From JBEATZ01 sp041178545 (GTDB lineage Bacteria > Planctomycetota > UBA1135 > UBA2386): a stretch of 64,000 nucleotides of DNA. Shown here piece after piece: positions 27,636-36,385 of this stretch. How positions within the stretch are numbered: position 1 is the first letter of the stretch; every line of letters begins with the position of its first letter. A program made the translations under genes and the position numbers. Where the stretch lies: contig JBEGVB010000052.1 of NCBI GenBank assembly GCA_041178545.1, forward strand, positions 1-64,000, in the 5' to 3' direction. The notes beneath the pieces are model-generated. The model saw nothing but the letters and a program-made list of their open reading frames with translations. It was not told where the DNA came from and did not search any database.

Positions 27636-29777
27636 ATGCGCACCAACGCCTCGCAGTGGTTGTTCCTCGCGCTGCTCAGCGCAGCCCTCCCCGCCCAGGA
27701 GTCCAAGGGCAGCGGCACGGCGCCGCTCACGTCCGACCTGCTCGCCATGGGCAAGATGTGGACGTTCGAGAACCCGCCGCTCGCCTACCTGGAGAAGGAG
27801 TACGGCTTCAAGCCCGACGAGCGCTGGCTCAACAGCCTGCGCATGGCGGCCTTGCGCCTCGGCGAGCGTGAGCGCCCGTGGTGCTCGGCAGCGTTCGTGT
27901 CGCCGCAGGGCCTGATCATGACCAACCACCACTGCGTGCGCGACGAGATCGCCAAGCACCAGGGTGAGAACAACTGGGGCGACGACGGCTACGCCGCCAA
28001 GGAGCTCGCGGACGAGTTCCCCATGCCCGGCCTCACGGTGCAGCAGCTGCTGCAGCAGGAGGATGTCACGGCGAAGGTCAACGCAGCCGTGGTCGCCGGC
28101 GACGACGAGGCAACCATCGCCAAGAAGCGCGCCGAGGCGGTCGAGGCGGTCAAGAAGGCTGCTGACGAGGCCCACCCCGACCGCATGCACCAGGTGGTGT
28201 CGCTCTACCAAGGCGCCGTCCACCAGCTCTACTCGTACAACGTGTACGACGACGTGCGCCTCGTGCTGGCGCCCCACCTGCAAACCGCCCACTTCGGCGG
28301 CGACCCCGACAACTTCACCTTCCCGCGGTACAGCATCGACTTCTCGTTCCTGCGCGCCTACGGCAAGGACGGCAAGCCGGCGGACACCTCCGCACACTAC
28401 TTCCGCTTCCGCAACGAGGGCGCGAAGGACGGCGAGCTGGTGTTCGTGGCCGGCAACCCTGGCAGCACCAACCGCATGATGACGGTGAGCCAGCTCGAGT
28501 ACATGCGCGACGTCGAGAACCCGATGACCGTGCAGCTGCTCACCAACGGGATCCGCATCCTCAAGGCGTTTGCCGACGCCGACGAGCGCATGGCCAAGAG
28601 CCTGTCGACGACGATCCTCGGCTGGGAGAACAGCCAGAAGGCCATCGGCGGCATGCTCGACGGCATGCGCGACCCGGCCCTCATGGACCTCAAGCGCGGC
28701 AGCGAGCAGCGCTTCCGGGCCACGGTCGAGGCCGACCCCAAGCTGAAGCAGCAGTTCGGCGGCGTCTGGGACCGCATTGCCGAGCTGGCGAAGGAGAAGC
28801 GCGAGCTGCAGCCGCGCGTCATGTTCCACACGCCGAGCTACTCCAACGTCATCGGCCGCGCCGTGAAGATCCTGCAGGCGGTGGACAGCACGGAGACGGC
28901 CGAGGATCGCGAGGCCGCCAAGGCCGAGGCACTCGGCATGCCCATGCGCGGCAACGCCATCACCCAGAACCTGCTCTTCGACCACTTCACCCGCGCCCGC
29001 GAGTGGCTGCCCAAGGACGACCCCTACCTGACGGCATTCTTCGGCGACCAGCTCGAGGCCACCGAGGTCGACTGGGACGCCGTGCTGCAGCGCGTCGGCA
29101 AGAGCAAGCTGGGCCAGAAGAAGTTCGTGACCGAGTTGCTGGACGGCGGCGCCGAGGCAGTGAACGCCAGCGACGACGTGGGACTCCAGATCGGCAAGGT
29201 GCTGTGGCCGCTCATGCGCGACACCGCCGAGCGCGAGGAGAAGGTCAATGCAGCCCTCGAGGTGCAGGGCACGCTGGTCGGCCAGGCGCTGTTTGCCGTC
29301 TACGGCTCCAACACCAGCCCTGACGCCACCATGACGCTCCGCTTCAGCGACGGCGTGGTGAAGGGCTACGACTACAACGGCACCCTCGCTCCCTGGGCCA
29401 CTTCGTTCTACGGCTTGTACGGCCGCAACAAGGAGTTTGCCGGTGTCCACCCGTTCGACCTGCCCAAGGCCTGGCTCGACGCGATGGCCAAGGTCGACAT
29501 GACCAAGAAGGTCTGCTTCGTCAGCACCAACGACATCGTGGGCGGCAACTCGGGCTCGTCGATCGTCGACAAGGACCTGCAGGTCGTGGGCCTGATCTTC
29601 GACGGCAACATCGAGTCCCTGCCCAACGACTTCTACTACACGCAGTCCAAGGCACGCGCCGTGAGCGTGCACACCGATGCGATCGTCGAGGCCCTCACCA
29701 AGGTGTACGACGGCCAGCGCATCGCCGACGAGCTGAAGGCCGGCGCCGCGGGCGCGACGAAGGTCGACGGCAAGTGA
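27636..29777 (+). CDS. S46 family serine dipeptidyl-peptidase (DPP7/DPP11-like)
   Basis: 713 residues, with a signal peptide ending near ALPAQ. Chymotrypsin-fold family S46: the catalytic His is in TNHHC at about 98-99, and the nucleophile Ser is in GGNSGSSIVD in the C-terminal lobe. The long alpha-helical insert between them is characteristic of DPP7/DPP11. These enzymes remove dipeptides from the free N-terminus of peptides in the periplasm. Specificity (hydrophobic versus acidic P1) cannot be told by eye. Together with the upstream M3 oligopeptidase it suggests growth on peptides. Start ATG 27636 follows a TACATT hexamer and begins the signal peptide. Confidence 0.92.
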   Translation: MRTNASQWLFLALLSAALPAQESKGSGTAPLTSDLLAMGKMWTFENPPLAYLEKEYGFKPDERWLNSLRMAALRLGERERPWCSAAFVSPQGLIMTNHHCVRDEIAKHQGENNWGDDGYAAKELADEFPMPGLTVQQLLQQEDVTAKVNAAVVAGDDEATIAKKRAEAVEAVKKAADEAHPDRMHQVVSLYQGAVHQLYSYNVYDDVRLVLAPHLQTAHFGGDPDNFTFPRYSIDFSFLRAYGKDGKPADTSAHYFRFRNEGAKDGELVFVAGNPGSTNRMMTVSQLEYMRDVENPMTVQLLTNGIRILKAFADADERMAKSLSTTILGWENSQKAIGGMLDGMRDPALMDLKRGSEQRFRATVEADPKLKQQFGGVWDRIAELAKEKRELQPRVMFHTPSYSNVIGRAVKILQAVDSTETAEDREAAKAEALGMPMRGNAITQNLLFDHFTRAREWLPKDDPYLTAFFGDQLEATEVDWDAVLQRVGKSKLGQKKFVTELLDGGAEAVNASDDVGLQIGKVLWPLMRDTAEREEKVNAALEVQGTLVGQALFAVYGSNTSPDATMTLRFSDGVVKGYDYNGTLAPWATSFYGLYGRNKEFAGVHPFDLPKAWLDAMAKVDMTKKVCFVSTNDIVGGNSGSSIVDKDLQVVGLIFDGNIESLPNDFYYTQSKARAVSVHTDAIVEALTKVYDGQRIADELKAGAAGATKVDGK

Positions 29778-29823
29778 GCCGCGCGGGCGGCACGGCCCCA
29801 CGGCCTGCCGCCTGCCTGCCCTC

Positions 29824-29843
29824 CCGGCGCCCTGCGGCGCCGG
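29824..29843. terminator. GC-rich hairpin between convergent genes
   Basis: Perfect 8-bp stem 29824-29831/29836-29843 with a 4-nt loop, abutting the stop of the minus-strand HEAT-repeat gene and about 46 nt after the S46 stop. No T-run on either side, so termination is uncertain. Confidence 0.4.
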
Positions 29844-31736
29844 TCAGAGGATGTCGAGCACCCCGCTCTGCCCGTTGGTGAGCGTGTCGATGCCCGTCGT
29901 GTAGTTCACGTCGAGCAGCAACCGCACGTTCCACGGCGAGGCATCGGGGTCGCCCACGCCGCCCAGCGCGCCTGCTGCGAACGCGCGTGCGAGCTTGGTC
30001 TGCTGGTCGTCCGTCATGCGGCCGAGCAACGGGTCGATGGAGCGGCGGTCACCGACCAGCGACAGTGCGCCAGCGACGGCAGCCAGGCTCACCGCGTCCT
30101 CGCGCTGCGAGAACACGTCCACCAGCACCGGCACGACGTCGCGGTCGCCCATGGTGCCGAGCGACACGGCTGCCTGCTGCAGCAGGTGCGGCTTGCGGAC
30201 GGCACCGCGCAGGATGCGGGTGAAGTCCGCGGGCGCCGCCTCGTCGCGCAGCAGGGCAAGGCCCACGCACAGGTAGCCTGCCAGCATCTCGCGTTCCTCG
30301 TGCTCGCGCAGCATGGCGAGCAGGTGTGGTGCCGCCTCGCGCCAGCCGCAGAGACCCAGTGCCACTGCAATGGCGGAACGCAACTCGTCGTCCTGCGTCC
30401 CGTGCAGGTCGTCCACCAGCAGCCTGCCCACCTCGGGGTCGGGACTGCCACGGAGCGCTGCCGGCCGTGCACACAGGCCGAGGGCAAGGCTCGTCCACGG
30501 CTTGCCCGTGGTGGCGCGTGCGGCAGCATGGAGCTCCAGCAACCGCGCGCGGGCATCCGCCCCGCCGATGCGCGCGAGAGCCATGGTGGCGAACCAGCGC
30601 GTCTGCGGGTCCGGCGAGTCGGCAGCATTGCGCGCCAGCAACGCCACGTGGCCGGCATCGTGCTCCGAGAGTTCGGCAGGCAGGCACATGCTGCCCAGGG
30701 CGAGTGCTGCTCCCTGCCTGCGCTCGCCGGGTGCACGCCGCACGAGGTCGAGCTGGGCTGCGAACCTGCGCTTGGCCTGCTGGTGGTCCGGGCCGTCGCC
30801 GCGGCCGAGCAGACGCGCCACGGCAGTGGCAACGTGCGCCTGCATCAGCTCCTCCGAGGCGCCCATGTCGCGCCCTTCGTAGCGCCACAGGGCCTGGAGC
30901 GACTGCCACAGCAGTCGCTTGCCCGCGGCCTCGTCCGTGTCGACGCGCAACAGGCCGATGGCGTGCACGACGGCCACGCGCAACTCGCGCTCCGAGCTGG
31001 GCAGGTCGGCCTCGAGCAACGGGACCAGCACCCCGAGCACGCGGCTGCCGGTGGCCGCAGGGCTCCTGCCGCCCAGGAAGCCGAGGGCGTACGCGGCAAA
31101 TGCGCGCGTGCGCACCGGGACGCGGTCGTCGGCCACCAGCGTGCGACCCGCCCTGGTGTCCTGCACCAGCGCTGCGAGGTCGTCGACGGAGCTCGGGTCG
31201 GCAAGGATGCCGAGGGCGAGGGCAGCCGTCTCCCGCACTTCCTGGTCGTCGCGCTGGAGCTGCGCACGGATCGCTTCGAGCGCCTTGGGTTCGCCCAGGT
31301 CCCGCGCTGCCTTCGCGAGCGCGACGGTTGCGGCCGTCACCACGTCGCGGTTGCGCTCGCTCGCCAGCAGTTGCAGCAGCGCGGGCACGATCCGCTGGCG
31401 GCGGTCGAGCTTGGACGCCAGCAGCACGTCGCTGCCCTCCTCGCGCCGCCGGGCACCGAGGTAGAACTCGTCCGAGCCGGTGACCGGGCCGCGCGCCAGC
31501 TGTGAGCGCACGCGCACGTAGGGCTCCTTGTTGACCTCCCACCACGCGACCCAGCTCGACGAGCTGCTTGCCTGCGGCCGCGCTCCCGTCGTGGGCCCGG
31601 GCACGCCCGGGTAGCTGGGGCCCGGCGTGCCCGACCCCGGCGTGCTCGAGCCGGGCCCGCGGTACATCCCTCCGTGCGCGTGCAGTGCCGCGAGCGGCAG
31701 CACGACAGCGACGAGCAGGGGCAGGGTGCGTGGCAT
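29844..31736 (-). CDS. Exported HEAT-repeat protein
   Basis: 630 residues. Signal peptide (LPLLVAVVLPLAALHA), then a Gly/Pro/Ser/Thr-rich linker of about 50 residues. About a dozen HEAT/PBS-lyase-like helical repeats follow, recognisable by recurring ALxxALxxLG, AAxALG and ALGxxGD patterns. Such solenoids usually mediate protein-protein contact; no catalytic motif is seen. The C-terminal roughly 20 residues (ending GVLDIL) leave the repeat pattern. ATG 31736 was chosen because TACGCT lies exactly 6 nt upstream on the minus strand. 33 bp separate it from the preceding minus-strand gene, but the hexamer indicates its own transcript. Confidence 0.82.
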   Translation of the reverse strand: MPRTLPLLVAVVLPLAALHAHGGMYRGPGSSTPGSGTPGPSYPGVPGPTTGARPQASSSSSWVAWWEVNKEPYVRVRSQLARGPVTGSDEFYLGARRREEGSDVLLASKLDRRQRIVPALLQLLASERNRDVVTAATVALAKAARDLGEPKALEAIRAQLQRDDQEVRETAALALGILADPSSVDDLAALVQDTRAGRTLVADDRVPVRTRAFAAYALGFLGGRSPAATGSRVLGVLVPLLEADLPSSERELRVAVVHAIGLLRVDTDEAAGKRLLWQSLQALWRYEGRDMGASEELMQAHVATAVARLLGRGDGPDHQQAKRRFAAQLDLVRRAPGERRQGAALALGSMCLPAELSEHDAGHVALLARNAADSPDPQTRWFATMALARIGGADARARLLELHAAARATTGKPWTSLALGLCARPAALRGSPDPEVGRLLVDDLHGTQDDELRSAIAVALGLCGWREAAPHLLAMLREHEEREMLAGYLCVGLALLRDEAAPADFTRILRGAVRKPHLLQQAAVSLGTMGDRDVVPVLVDVFSQREDAVSLAAVAGALSLVGDRRSIDPLLGRMTDDQQTKLARAFAAGALGGVGDPDASPWNVRLLLDVNYTTGIDTLTNGQSGVLDIL

Positions 31737-31742
31737 GGGTGC

Positions 31743-31748
31743 AGCGTA
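31743..31748 (-). promoter_or_regulatory. Putative -10 element, leaderless start of the HEAT-repeat gene
   Basis: TACGCT on the minus strand, 6 nt before ATG 31736. Confidence 0.42.
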
Positions 31749-31769
31749 GCCGCGGCGCACGTGCGGGTT

Positions 31770-33008
31770 TCAGAGGGTGAGCGGCACGGCAGGCAGCATG
31801 CCCTCGAGCGCACTGCCGTCGGGGGCGAACAGCCACCCGCCCCACAGGGCAAACAGGCCGTGCAGCGCCGGCTGGGCGGGCCAGACGAGGGTTGCACGCA
31901 CGGTGCCGTCGGGACGGACCGTGCCGGCCCAGCGGCCCTGTACCTCGGTGTCGCTGCAGGCGAGGAAGCCACGGAGGGGCGGCAACAGCAGCCAGGGCTC
32001 GAGGCCCGAGGTGGCCGCTGGCAATGCAGGCCCCGGACGGTCGAGCCAGAGCGCCAGCGAGTACAGGTCCCCCACTGCAGCAGGAACCACCGCCGTCAGG
32101 GCGGCACGGCCCGGCGTGCGGACGACAGCACCAACGGGGGCGGGCGGGAGCGGTGCTCCCGCGAAGAACGGTCCGAACACCCCGCGGGCGTTCGGGTCGG
32201 CCTCGATGCCGCACCGACCGCGCGTGAGCGCACCGTCCATGGCGCGCGCCACGACCTCGTCGTCGACGCGGGCCTCGATGCGGAAGCCACGCACCTGCAG
32301 GGCGAGCTGGCGTGGTCCCGTTGCAGGCGCGAGCTGGCGGCGCGCCAGCACGAACACGGAGTCGCCCAGGTGCCGTTCGAGCTGCGCCACGTGCGTGGCC
32401 GCCTCGACGCGCAGCGCATAGCGGTTGCGGCTGCCGTCACCGGGCGCGGTCCCGCGCACGAACACGCCACCGCTGCCCTGCTCGAGCTGCAGCCGCGTCT
32501 CGATGCGGATGTCGCGCACGGTGCCGACGCCTGCCTCGAGCCGCAGCGACGAGTCCCCGGCAGCAAAGGCAAACCCGTCTGCTGTCTGGCTCCAGCGGGC
32601 GGCATCCGCGGCGGGCACGATGCCGTCGAGGCTGCCGTGGCCGGCTGCCACGGAACCCTCGCCCTCCTCGCGTGCGAACAGCTCGGCCGCACCCACCACC
32701 ACGCGCACACGGGCACCACCTGCCACGTCAAGTTCGAGCGCCGCGGGGAGCGCGACCGTGCCCTCGCCGCGGACCGGCCCGAAGCGCAGCGCAAGTTCCC
32801 CCGCCGCGACCGGGATCCACGGCGTGGTGCCGTGCCACGCGGGACCCGCAGCCGCCGGGTCCAGTGCCATGGCCCCCGCCCAGACGCGGTCGCCCGTGCC
32901 CTGCAGTTGCACCGTGGCCTGTTCCTGGGCCTGCGCCGCGGCACCGGCCAGCAGCGCGGCCACCAGGACGGCAACTGCACTGCACACGGGGCGCGGACCG
33001 GGGCTCAT
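31770..33008 (-). CDS. Secreted protein with DUF1080/LamG-like beta domain
   Basis: 412 residues. Signal peptide (AVAVLVAALLAGAAAQA). The centre, roughly residues 165-270, resembles the jelly-roll fold of 3-keto-disaccharide hydrolase (DUF1080) and LamG-type lectin proteins: IRIETRLQLEQGSGGVFVRG, RYALRVE, RGRCGIEA. The N- and C-terminal parts are beta-rich and unrecognised. I cannot assign catalytic residues, so glycan binding is as likely as hydrolysis. ATG 33008 is favoured over the in-frame ATG 33029, because TACCAT lies 7 nt upstream of the former. A much longer upstream extension would run antisense into the beta-oxidation gene and is rejected. Confidence 0.65.
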   Translation of the reverse strand: MSPGPRPVCSAVAVLVAALLAGAAAQAQEQATVQLQGTGDRVWAGAMALDPAAAGPAWHGTTPWIPVAAGELALRFGPVRGEGTVALPAALELDVAGGARVRVVVGAAELFAREEGEGSVAAGHGSLDGIVPAADAARWSQTADGFAFAAGDSSLRLEAGVGTVRDIRIETRLQLEQGSGGVFVRGTAPGDGSRNRYALRVEAATHVAQLERHLGDSVFVLARRQLAPATGPRQLALQVRGFRIEARVDDEVVARAMDGALTRGRCGIEADPNARGVFGPFFAGAPLPPAPVGAVVRTPGRAALTAVVPAAVGDLYSLALWLDRPGPALPAATSGLEPWLLLPPLRGFLACSDTEVQGRWAGTVRPDGTVRATLVWPAQPALHGLFALWGGWLFAPDGSALEGMLPAVPLTL

Positions 33009-33015
33009 GGCGGCG

Positions 33016-33021
33016 ATGGTA
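33016..33021 (-). promoter_or_regulatory. Putative -10 element, leaderless start of the DUF1080-like gene
   Basis: TACCAT on the minus strand, 7 nt before ATG 33008. Confidence 0.42.
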
Positions 33022-33098
33022 GTCCGCATCCGCGGGGCCCGGCAGGGTGAAACACGGCCACAGGGGCGCGCATTCTTCCCGCGAACGCGAGCCGTCGA

Positions 33099-33104
33099 TA
33101 CCCT
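33099..33104 (+). promoter_or_regulatory. Putative -10 element of the beta-oxidation gene
   Basis: TACCCT, 27 nt before ATG 33132, giving a leader of about 20 nt. No Shine-Dalgarno is seen in it. Confidence 0.33.
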
Positions 33105-33131
33105 GCTTCCCCCCACAACTCCAAGGACGCC

Positions 33132-35156
33132 ATGAGCTTCACCCACCTGGGTCGCACCCTCTCCAAGGTCGCCGTCATCGGCTCGGGCCAGATCGGTCCC
33201 GACATCGCCCTCTACTTCACCAAGGTCCTGTCGCCCTTCGGCGTCCAGGTGGTCGTGGTGGACGTGTCCGCCGAGGCGCTCGCCAAGGGCAAGGCCAAGC
33301 TGGAGAAGAAGGTCGCCAAGGGCGTCGAGACCGGCGCCTTCACGGCCGAGCAGCAGGCCCAGATGGTGGGCGCGGTGTCCTTCACCACCGACTACGGCCA
33401 GCTCGCGGGCGCCCAGCTCGTCGTCGAGGCGGCCACCGAGAACAAGGACCTCAAGGGCCGGATCTTCGGCCAGGTCGAGGGCCTCGTGGCCAATGACGCG
33501 GTCCTCGTGAGCAACAGCTCGCACCTCGAGCCCGAGGTGATCTTCGCCAACGCGCGCAACAAGTCGCGCACGGGCGTGGTGCACTACTTCTTCCCCGCCG
33601 AGCGCAACCTCATGGTCGAGGTGGTGCCGGGTGCCGAGACCGCACCCGAGATCACGCGCTGGCTGATGTCGTTCTACGAGGCGATCGGCAAGGTGCCGAT
33701 CCAGGTGAAGTCGCGCTACGGCTACGCGCTCGACCCGATCTTCGAGGGCCTGTTCCAAGCGTGCGCGCTGCTGGCCGAGGAGGGCGCTGGCACCACCAAG
33801 CAGATCGACCTCGTGTGCAAGAAGACGTTCCGCATGGGCGTCGGCTCCTTCACCGCCATGAACCTCACCGGCGGCAACCCCATCACCGCGGTGGGCCTCG
33901 ACAACTACACCACCAAGATCAACTCGTGGTTCCGCACCCCGCAGAGCCTCAAGGACAAGGTGGCGACGAAGGCCAACTGGGACGTGCCCTCACGCGACGA
34001 GGTTGTCGACGTGCCCGAGGCCACTGCTGAGCGCATCCGCAACGACCTGCTCGGTGCCTACTTCGGCCTGTGCGGTGAGGTCGTCGACGCCGGGCTCGTG
34101 ACGGTTGCCGACTTCAACATGGGTCTCGACACCGCACTCGACATGAAGCCCGCGTTCAGCTTCATGAACGAGCTGGGCACGGCGAAGGCGCTGGAGCTGG
34201 TGCGCGCCTACGCGGCGAAGCACAAGGGCTTCGTGGTGCCGAAGTGCATCGAGCAGCACGGCGCAACCAACAAGCCCTTCGACATCCCCGTGGTGCTGCG
34301 CGAGGACCGCGACGGCGTGGCCGTCCTCACCATCCGCCGGCCCAAGGTGCTCAACGCCCTCGACCAGTCGGTGTTCGAGGAGATCCGCCAGCGCTTCACC
34401 GAGTGCGACCGCGACCCCAAGGTCGTGGGCATCGTGCTCACGGGCTTCGGCAAGAAGGCGTTCGTGAGCGGCGCGGACGTCAACTTCCTCGCGAAGATCA
34501 CCGGCCCGGCCGATGGCGAGCGCACCTCGCTCGGCTCGCAGGCATGCGTCAATGCCGTCGAGGACGTGAAGAAGCCCACGGTGTGCGCCCTCAACGGCCT
34601 CGCCTTCGGCGGCGGCATCGAGACCGCCATGGCCTGCGAGGTCCGCATCGCCCAGAAGGGTCTCAAGGTGCTGGCCGGCCAGCCCGAGGCCAACCTGGGC
34701 ATCATCCCCGGCGCCGGCGGCACCCAGCGCCTGCCGCGCTGGGTCGGCATCGAACGCGCGGCAGAGATGCTGCGCTCCACCAAGCCGATCTCCTCGGAGA
34801 AGGCGCTCGCCCTCGGCCTGGTCAGCGAGGTGGTCGACGACGACCTCGTGGGCCGTGCCGTGCAGATCGCAAAGGAGCTGGCCAGCGGCGCGCGCCCGCG
34901 CCAGCGCCTCGACCAGCAGCCGATGAAGGGCGTGCCCGCCGCGCTGCCGGCGATGGAACTGGGGCACCTGAGCCGCAAGGTCGACGAGATCCTGTGCAAG
35001 GCGATCCTCGGCGGCGCCCGCATGACCCTGCGCGAGGGCCTGGCCTTCGAGGCCAAGTGCTTCGGCGAGGTGTGCGGCACCGAGGACATGCGCATCGGCG
35101 TGACCAACTTCCTCAAGAACGGCCCGCGCGCGAAGGCCGAGTTCCGCCACTGCTGA
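33132..35156 (+). CDS. Bifunctional 3-hydroxyacyl-CoA dehydrogenase / enoyl-CoA hydratase
   Basis: 674 residues catalysing two successive beta-oxidation steps. The N-terminal part (about 1-310) is the NAD-dependent dehydrogenase: Rossmann GSGQIG, SNSSHLEP, and the catalytic His in GVVHYFFPA. The C-terminal part (about 390-674) is a crotonase-fold hydratase: RPKVLNAL, GADVNFL, and the two acid residues in GGGIETAMACEVRIA and QPEANLGIIPGAGGTQ, both retained. The order dehydrogenase-hydratase is the reverse of E. coli FadB/FadJ. No thiolase or acyl-CoA dehydrogenase lies nearby. The acyl-CoA synthetase at 1225 belongs to the same pathway but is far away. Divergent from the DUF1080-like gene. Confidence 0.92.
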   Translation: MSFTHLGRTLSKVAVIGSGQIGPDIALYFTKVLSPFGVQVVVVDVSAEALAKGKAKLEKKVAKGVETGAFTAEQQAQMVGAVSFTTDYGQLAGAQLVVEAATENKDLKGRIFGQVEGLVANDAVLVSNSSHLEPEVIFANARNKSRTGVVHYFFPAERNLMVEVVPGAETAPEITRWLMSFYEAIGKVPIQVKSRYGYALDPIFEGLFQACALLAEEGAGTTKQIDLVCKKTFRMGVGSFTAMNLTGGNPITAVGLDNYTTKINSWFRTPQSLKDKVATKANWDVPSRDEVVDVPEATAERIRNDLLGAYFGLCGEVVDAGLVTVADFNMGLDTALDMKPAFSFMNELGTAKALELVRAYAAKHKGFVVPKCIEQHGATNKPFDIPVVLREDRDGVAVLTIRRPKVLNALDQSVFEEIRQRFTECDRDPKVVGIVLTGFGKKAFVSGADVNFLAKITGPADGERTSLGSQACVNAVEDVKKPTVCALNGLAFGGGIETAMACEVRIAQKGLKVLAGQPEANLGIIPGAGGTQRLPRWVGIERAAEMLRSTKPISSEKALALGLVSEVVDDDLVGRAVQIAKELASGARPRQRLDQQPMKGVPAALPAMELGHLSRKVDEILCKAILGGARMTLREGLAFEAKCFGEVCGTEDMRIGVTNFLKNGPRAKAEFRHC

Positions 35157-35282
35157 GGTCGTCCGGCCGGGCGCGCACTGCCCATGCCATGGGCGGTTCC
35201 GCACCGCCGGCCGGCGCCCTCGACGGCGCGCGGGGTCCGGCCCGACAGGTTTCGGCCAACCGCCCGTGCAGCCGTGGGACGG

Positions 35283-35288
35283 TATCCT
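35283..35288 (+). promoter_or_regulatory. Putative -10 element of the DNRLRE protein gene
   Basis: TATCCT, 14 nt before ATG 35303 and 32 nt before the alternative ATG 35321. The rest of the 146-bp gap after 35156 shows nothing else clear. Confidence 0.35.
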
Positions 35289-35302
35289 TCGAAGCCCCTG
35301 CC

Positions 35303-36376
35303 ATGGCCGGATCCCTCCTGATGCAGCTCCACCGCGTCGCCCTTGGTCTCCTGCTCCTCGCAGGCGGCCTCGCTGCCCAGACCACGGTCACCGTCCAGTG
35401 CAGCAGGGACAACACCCTCTACGAGAGCGCCACGGGGTCGCTCAGCAACGGTGCCGGTGTCCACACCTTTGCCGGACTCACCGGCCAGCCGTCCCTGCGG
35501 CGCACCCTGTCGCAGTTCAACGTCGCAGCGGTGGTGCCGGCCGGTGCGCGCATCCTCACCGCGACCATCCAGTACAACATCTCGCGCAGTGCGGTCGGCA
35601 GCGACGTCGACCTGTTCCTGCACCGCGTGAACGCGAGCTGGGGCGAGGGCAGCTCCAACGCAACCAACCAGGAGGGCACGGGCGCCAGCGCAACGAACAA
35701 CGATGCCACCTGGATCCACCGGTTCTATCCCAACCAGCTGTGGACCACGCCGGGCGGCGACTACCGCACGACGCCCAGCTCGGTGTTCCGCACCACGGGC
35801 TACGGCACCTTCAGCTTCCCGTCCACGAGCGCCCTCGTCGCCGATGTGCAGTCGATGCTCGACAGCCCCACGTCGAACTTCGGCTGGCTCATCAAGACCA
35901 ACGAGCAGACGGCCTACGTCACGCGCCGCTTCGACAGCCGCGAGAACACGTTCCCGGTCAACCGTCCGGTGATGACCGTCACCTACATGACGCGCGGCAC
36001 CACGGCCGTCGTGGGGACCCCGTGCCCGACGCCGTACCAGGCGCTGACCCTCGCTGCAGCTGGCGCGACCAGCCCGGGCACCACGACCTTCTCCCTGAGC
36101 GGGGGCGTGCCCAACGGACTCGCAGCCGTGCTGCTGTCGCTCGAGCTCAACCCGCTCGGCACGCCGCTCTTCCCGTCCTGCCCGCTGTACCTGCCGCTCG
36201 GCGGCACGATCACCACGCAAGCCGTGCTGACGCTCAGCGGCACGGGCACCGGGTCCACGAGCCTCACCGTGCCTGCGAGCCTCGGCGGCGTGTTCCTCGC
36301 CGCCCAGGCAGCAGCGGTCGATGCGCTGCCCGTGGGCTACACGCTCTCGAACGCCGCGGCAGTGCTCATGCAGTGA
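35303..36376 (+). CDS. Secreted DNRLRE-type beta-sandwich protein
   Basis: 357 residues. Signal peptide (VALGLLLLAGGLAAQ) then a DNRLRE-like beta-sandwich of about 200 residues: DNTLYE at the start, SLRRTLSQFNVAAVVPAGARI, then WGEGSSN and DATWIHR. DNRLRE domains are found in extracellular proteins that bind or display on surfaces and polysaccharides. The C-terminal roughly 120 residues (from GTPCPTP) form the same module as the partial protein at the left edge of the window. Start ATG 35303 sits closer to a TATCCT hexamer; ATG 35321 would give a tighter signal peptide and remains possible. Convergent with the DapB-like gene, 9 bp between stops. Confidence 0.8.
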   Translation: MAGSLLMQLHRVALGLLLLAGGLAAQTTVTVQCSRDNTLYESATGSLSNGAGVHTFAGLTGQPSLRRTLSQFNVAAVVPAGARILTATIQYNISRSAVGSDVDLFLHRVNASWGEGSSNATNQEGTGASATNNDATWIHRFYPNQLWTTPGGDYRTTPSSVFRTTGYGTFSFPSTSALVADVQSMLDSPTSNFGWLIKTNEQTAYVTRRFDSRENTFPVNRPVMTVTYMTRGTTAVVGTPCPTPYQALTLAAAGATSPGTTTFSLSGGVPNGLAAVLLSLELNPLGTPLFPSCPLYLPLGGTITTQAVLTLSGTGTGSTSLTVPASLGGVFLAAQAAAVDALPVGYTLSNAAAVLMQ

Positions 36377-36385
36377 CGCGGGCGC

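Noticed and set aside
23220..29801. Minus-strand open frame of 2193 codons
   Set aside because: It is antisense to five well-supported genes with recognised motifs. Long shadow frames are expected in high-GC coding DNA.
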